10,252 nucleotides of DNA. Source: Lysobacteraceae bacterium. GTDB taxonomy: Bacteria > Pseudomonadota > Gammaproteobacteria > Xanthomonadales > Wenzhouxiangellaceae. The stretch covers positions 1 through 10,252 of the forward strand of contig JAIVHD010000111.1 of assembly GCA_020201235.1 (NCBI GenBank). Reading direction: 5' to 3'. Made by a program: the position numbers and the translations under genes. This document shows positions 7,814 to 10,252 of the stretch, piece by piece. Each line of letters begins with the position of its first letter. Positions within the stretch are counted from its first letter, which is position 1. The notes beneath the pieces are model-generated. The model was not told the DNA's origin. It did not search any database and saw only the letters and a program-made list of their open reading frames with translations.

Positions 7814-8880
7814 TGGCCTGGCCTTTCGCCGCAATCGGTTGGGTCTTGTACGAAGCGTACCCGAGCCTGCCGGGGTACCGTAGGCACGACCCGGCCGATC
7901 GTCACGGGACGCTCGTGGCCGCGCCCGACAAGACTGGTCTGGATGGCCTCGACCCGATCTCGCGGCACGATCAGCACAAAACCGATTCCCATGTTGAAGG
8001 TCTTGCGCATTTCGGCGGCCGGTATGTTGCCGGCTTCGGCCAGCCACGCAAACATTTCCGGCGGCTGCCAGGCCGACAGCTCGATTTCGATGCCGAAGGC
8101 CTCCGGGACGACGCGAATGATGTTCTCGGTGAGGCCGCCGCCGGTGATGTGCGCCATGCCGCGGATATCATGCTCGGCGAGCAGCGGCAGCACTTCCGGG
8201 GTGTAAATTCGGGTTGGCTGGAGCATCAATCGGGCGCGCTCGGCGTTGTCTTCGATGCCACCGGCGCGCGCCAGCACCTTGCGGATCAGCGAATATCCAT
8301 TGCTGTGCGCGCCTGAACTGGATAGTCCGAGCAGCACGCACTGCGGGTCGATGGTGTGCCCGTCGATGATGTTTTCGCGTTCGACCGCGCCGACCGCAAA
8401 GCCGGCCAGGTCATAGTCGCCGCCAGCGTACATGCCAGGCATTTCGGCCGTTTCGCCACCGATCAGCGCGCAGCCGGCGCGCCGGCAGCCCTCGGCGATG
8501 CCCTCAATGACCTGGGCTGCGGCGTCGACATCGAGTCGTCCGCAGGCGTAATAATCCAAAAAAAACAGAGGCTCGGCACCGGCGACCAGGATATCGTTCA
8601 CGCACATCGCGACCAGGTCGATGCCAATCGTGGCGTGGTCGCCGAGCGCGCGCGCAAGCATCAGCTTGGTACCGACGCCGTCGGTGCCCGAAACCAGTAC
8701 GGGGTCGCGAAACCGGGAGCCAAGGTGGAACAGCCCGCCAAAACCACCCAGGCCGCCGAGCACTTCGGGCCTGGAAGTGCGCCGGACTGCGGGTTTAATG
8801 CGTTCGACCAAGCGATTGCCGGCATCGATATCGACCCCGGCATCGCGGTAATTGAGTTCGGAATCGGGGGTTTTAGTCAT
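7810..8880 (-). CDS. purM: PurM, phosphoribosylformylglycinamidine cyclo-ligase (AIR synthetase)
   Basis: PurM closes FGAM to AIR using ATP, step 5 of de novo purine synthesis. The 356-residue product is collinear with E. coli PurM (345). Visible landmarks are [12 protein letters not shown] (11-22), [17 protein letters not shown] (33-49), the ATP/substrate-binding [10 protein letters not shown] (64-73), [52 protein letters not shown] and TGGGLTENI, all typical of the PurM/SelD/ThiL fold. The start gives the expected [17 protein letters not shown]-terminus; the Shine-Dalgarno is poor. It is first of the purM-purN-DUF3108 group and divergent from the DUF2066 gene. A run of eight A on the plus strand near 8559-8566 simply encodes FFLD. 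Confidence 0.96.
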   Translation of the reverse strand: MTKTPDSELNYRDAGVDIDAGNRLVERIKPAVRRTSRPEVLGGLGGFGGLFHLGSRFRDPVLVSGTDGVGTKLMLARALGDHATIGIDLVAMCVNDILVAGAEPLFFLDYYACGRLDVDAAAQVIEGIAEGCRRAGCALIGGETAEMPGMYAGGDYDLAGFAVGAVERENIIDGHTIDPQCVLLGLSSSGAHSNGYSLIRKVLARAGGIEDNAERARLMLQPTRIYTPEVLPLLAEHDIRGMAHITGGGLTENIIRVVPEAFGIEIELSAWQPPEMFAWLAEAGNIPAAEMRKTFNMGIGFVLIVPRDRVEAIQTSLVGRGHERPVTIGRVVPTVPRQARVRFVQDPTDCGERPGQ

Positions 8881-8974
8881 GACGGGCGGTAGCTTGGAGA
8901 GGACCGCCTACATTGTGCCCGAAGGTCGGGCCCGGGCGCACGGGATCGAGTGGGCTTGTGCTATTGTTCACGGC
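8881..8974. promoter_or_regulatory. Divergent promoter region between purM and the DUF2066 gene
   Basis: This 94-bp gap must carry both promoters. For purM, the minus strand has CACAAT about 34 nt before the ATG, in the context GGGCACAATGTAGG, a fair -10 element with no clear -35. For the DUF2066 gene the plus strand has an extended -10, TG-C-TATTGT (8959-8967), only seven bases before the GTG start. No PurR-like operator is recognised. Confidence 0.4.
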
Positions 8975-10072
8975 GTGATCAAAGCAGCGCGCATTCTGTG
9001 TTTCTTCATGCTGGCGAGCCTGTGCCAAGCTGTCGCTTTGGCCGAAGCGCCGCTGTACGTGGGCGAGGCTGTGGTCGAACCCGGTGCCGAAGCTGCGCGC
9101 GCACCGCTTGTCGAGGCCCTGAACCAGGTGCTGGTGCGCCTGACGGGCCGTGCCGGCCAGAATCTTGTCGCCGAACTGGGGCTTGATCACGGCCGTGCCG
9201 AGGCGCTGGCGCTGAGTCGTCAGTTTCGAAGCGTGCCGGGCTTTGACGATCAGGGCCGAAGGGTCGAGCAACGTCGTTTGCGGGTCGATTTCGATCCGCG
9301 ATCGGTCAATGCGTTGCTGGCTCGCCAAGGCTATCCGCGCTGGGGCAGCGAGCGGCCGGGTTTTCTGCTCTGGATTACCATGGACGGCCCGCGCGGTGCC
9401 GAATATCTCCAACAGCACCAGGCCATCGAGCAGGCCACCGAGGAGGCCATCGAGCAGGCCATCGAACAGGCCGTCGAGCAGGCCGTCGAGCAGGCCGTCG
9501 AGCAGGCCTCGTTCCGCTACGGCATTTCGGTCACCCGGCCGATGCTGGATGCCAGTGATCGCATTGAGGTCTCGCCGGCCGACATTCGGGGCGGTTTCAC
9601 CAATTCGTCGCTGGCCGCGATGAACCGCTACGGCACCGACGGCGTCATCCTGCTTGATCTTCGTCAAAACCAGGGTTTCTGGACCGGGCGCTGGGCCTGG
9701 CGTATCGGTGACGCCGAAGCCACCTTTCAACGCTCCGGGGCGAGGCCGGCCGAGGTTATCGATCTGGGTCTGGGGCGAATCGCAGGTGCCCTGGCGGCGC
9801 GCTTTGCAGTGCTGTCCGACCAGCCGGCCGTGCAGCGCTTGATCGTTTCCGGGATCGACCGTGCGTCTCACTACACCGAGGTATTGTCGTTTCTGAAGCA
9901 GCTGACCGGGATCGATTCGGTCCGGGTCGACGGTGCTATGGGCGATACCCTGCGGTTTGAAATCAGCGCCTCGGCCGACGGCTTGCGCCGGCGAATCGAG
10001 CTGACCGGGCCGTTGCGGTTTGAACGCTACGACCTGGCAGATGGCACGCTGTATTACCAGTTCGCGTGGTAA
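8975..10072 (+). CDS. DUF2066 domain secreted protein
   Basis: DUF2066 proteins are exported proteins of unknown function found in gammaproteobacteria, commonly beside purM. The chosen GTG start gives 365 residues with a neat signal peptide: IKAAR, a hydrophobic stretch ILCFFMLASLCQAVALA, and likely cleavage before EAPLYVGEA. The family start is visible (VEALNQVLVRLTGRAG, about 47-62), then the LRVDFDP strand, FLLWITMD, a helix built of AIEQ/AVEQ repeats (150-177), GISVTRPMLDASDR, GVILLDLRQN and a C-terminal domain ending LYYQFAW. The in-frame ATG codons at 8852 and 8879 would overlap purM and add a charged segment before the signal peptide, so they are unlikely. The repeat helix is longer and more regular than the ordinary linker expected here. 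There is no Shine-Dalgarno; a -10 element sits just before the start. The gene is complete. Confidence 0.87.
   Translation: MIKAARILCFFMLASLCQAVALAEAPLYVGEAVVEPGAEAARAPLVEALNQVLVRLTGRAGQNLVAELGLDHGRAEALALSRQFRSVPGFDDQGRRVEQRRLRVDFDPRSVNALLARQGYPRWGSERPGFLLWITMDGPRGAEYLQQHQAIEQATEEAIEQAIEQAVEQAVEQAVEQASFRYGISVTRPMLDASDRIEVSPADIRGGFTNSSLAAMNRYGTDGVILLDLRQNQGFWTGRWAWRIGDAEATFQRSGARPAEVIDLGLGRIAGALAARFAVLSDQPAVQRLIVSGIDRASHYTEVLSFLKQLTGIDSVRVDGAMGDTLRFEISASADGLRRRIELTGPLRFERYDLADGTLYYQFAW
9422..9505 (+). repeat. Seven tandem 12-bp units in the DUF2066 gene encoding A(I/V)EQ repeats
   Basis: Seven consecutive copies of a GCC-ATC/GTC-GAG-CAG unit lie in frame, encoding AIEQ ATEE AIEQ AIEQ AVEQ AVEQ AVEQ. 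The last three (9470-9505) are identical at the DNA level; earlier copies differ by one to three bases. The identity of the terminal copies suggests recent expansion by slippage. Copy-number changes would keep the frame and lengthen or shorten an alpha helix by about one turn each. Confidence 0.93.
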
Positions 10073-10148
10073 AACGGTCCACCGGCGAGCCCCGCCTTGC
10101 AGCTAAGCGCTTTCCGACTGGCTGAATGTTACCGGATTAGGGACGGGG

Positions 10149-10154
10149 TACACT
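10149..10154 (+). promoter_or_regulatory. Possible -10 box (TACACT) before the CDP-alcohol phosphatidyltransferase gene
   Basis: TACACT is followed by six bases and then the ATG at 10161, with no Shine-Dalgarno sequence, so a start of transcription at the ATG is possible. A TTACCG lies upstream but only 14 nt away, shorter than normal. The rest of the 88-bp gap after the DUF2066 gene shows a short GGCG/CGCC inverted repeat and no T-tract terminator. Confidence 0.35.
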
Positions 10155-10160
10155 AGCGCC

Positions 10161-10252
10161 ATGCTGTCGATTCGCGATCTGCCCAATGTGCTGACTGTTG
10201 CACGAATGCTGCTGGTCGGGCCGCTGGTCTACCTGTTGCTGGTTGAGCGCTT
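10161..10252 (+). CDS. CDP-alcohol phosphatidyltransferase family protein (start only)
   Basis: Only the first 30 codons are inside the window. They read MLSIRDLPNVLTVARMLLVG then PLVYLLLVER, which matches the N-terminal signature of PgsA-type CDP-alcohol phosphatidyltransferases: a short polar start, PN.LT..R, then the first membrane helix with a helix-breaking Pro. These inner-membrane enzymes swap CMP for glycerol-3-phosphate or another alcohol in phospholipid synthesis. The catalytic D-G-A-R-G-D region lies beyond the edge, so the substrate cannot be assigned. The neighbourhood, downstream of a DUF2066 gene, agrees with many gammaproteobacterial genomes. Confidence 0.75.
   Translation, partial: MLSIRDLPNVLTVARMLLVGPLVYLLLVER

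Noticed and set aside
7286..8206. Open frame of 306 codons antisense to purN and purM
   Set aside because: Both strands cannot be equally constrained here; PurN and PurM motifs are unmistakable on the minus strand.
8852..8974. Upstream ATG starts for the DUF2066 protein
   Set aside because: They would overlap purM and put about 30-40 charged residues before an otherwise standard signal peptide.
9422..9505. CRISPR-like array
   Set aside because: The units are contiguous 12-mers without spacers and lie in frame inside a gene.
8873..9871. Long open frame (332 codons) on the minus strand, antisense to the DUF2066 gene
   Set aside because: It contains LLDG repeats that are only the complement of the 12-bp tandem repeat, no recognisable domain, and it overlaps the purM start. 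GC-rich DNA often leaves antisense frames open.

Overview
The window is GC-rich DNA from a Gram-negative bacterium. LPS-export genes, a Kdo-synthesis cluster and gammaproteobacterial gene order (yrbG-kdsD-kdsC-lptC-lptA next to ibaG-murA; purM-purN; DUF2066 next to a CDP-alcohol phosphatidyltransferase) all point to a gammaproteobacterium. The high GC and the purM/purN/DUF3108 and DUF2066 arrangement suggest something near Xanthomonadales/Chromatiales (Wenzhouxiangella-like), but that placement is inference. I see no phage, IS, CRISPR, tRNA or rRNA; this is chromosomal housekeeping DNA.

Layout. (1) 1-3457, minus strand: an envelope operon read right to left: a Na+/Ca2+ exchanger (yrbG), kdsD, kdsC, lptC and lptA (lptA runs off the left edge; lptB is expected beyond). 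Most genes overlap by a few bases or more. (2) 3458-3617: a divergent intergenic region with an AT-rich palindrome. (3) 3618-4894, plus strand: ibaG (BolA family) and murA, joined by TAATG. (4) 4895-5015: a convergent gap with a possible UUCG hairpin. (5) 5016-6311, minus strand: an M48 metalloprotease/TPR lipoprotein with its own promoter and strong RBS. (6) 6479-8880, minus strand: purM-purN-DUF3108, ending in a T-tract terminator. (7) 8975-10072, plus strand: a DUF2066 secreted protein containing a 12-bp tandem repeat, followed by the start of a CDP-alcohol phosphatidyltransferase gene.

Functionally, region 1 makes Kdo (KdsD isomerase, KdsC phosphatase) and exports LPS (LptC, LptA). MurA starts peptidoglycan synthesis. 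PurM and PurN are steps 5 and 3 of de novo IMP synthesis. The remaining genes are mostly envelope-associated.

The most notable observation is that three conserved genes lack an internal piece, while the coding sequence on both sides of each gap is otherwise intact. kdsD lacks about 91 nt, including the SNSGE part of its SIS domain, and is frameshifted. murA lacks about 77 codons near its N-terminus in frame, including the catalytic Lys22 region. The DUF3108 gene lacks roughly 55-70 nt and is frameshifted. Since murA is normally essential and Kdo synthesis nearly so, assembly error or very recent deletion with backup copies elsewhere are the main explanations. I found no convincing undescribed system. 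Secondary points of interest are possible leaderless starts and the expanding repeat in the DUF2066 gene.
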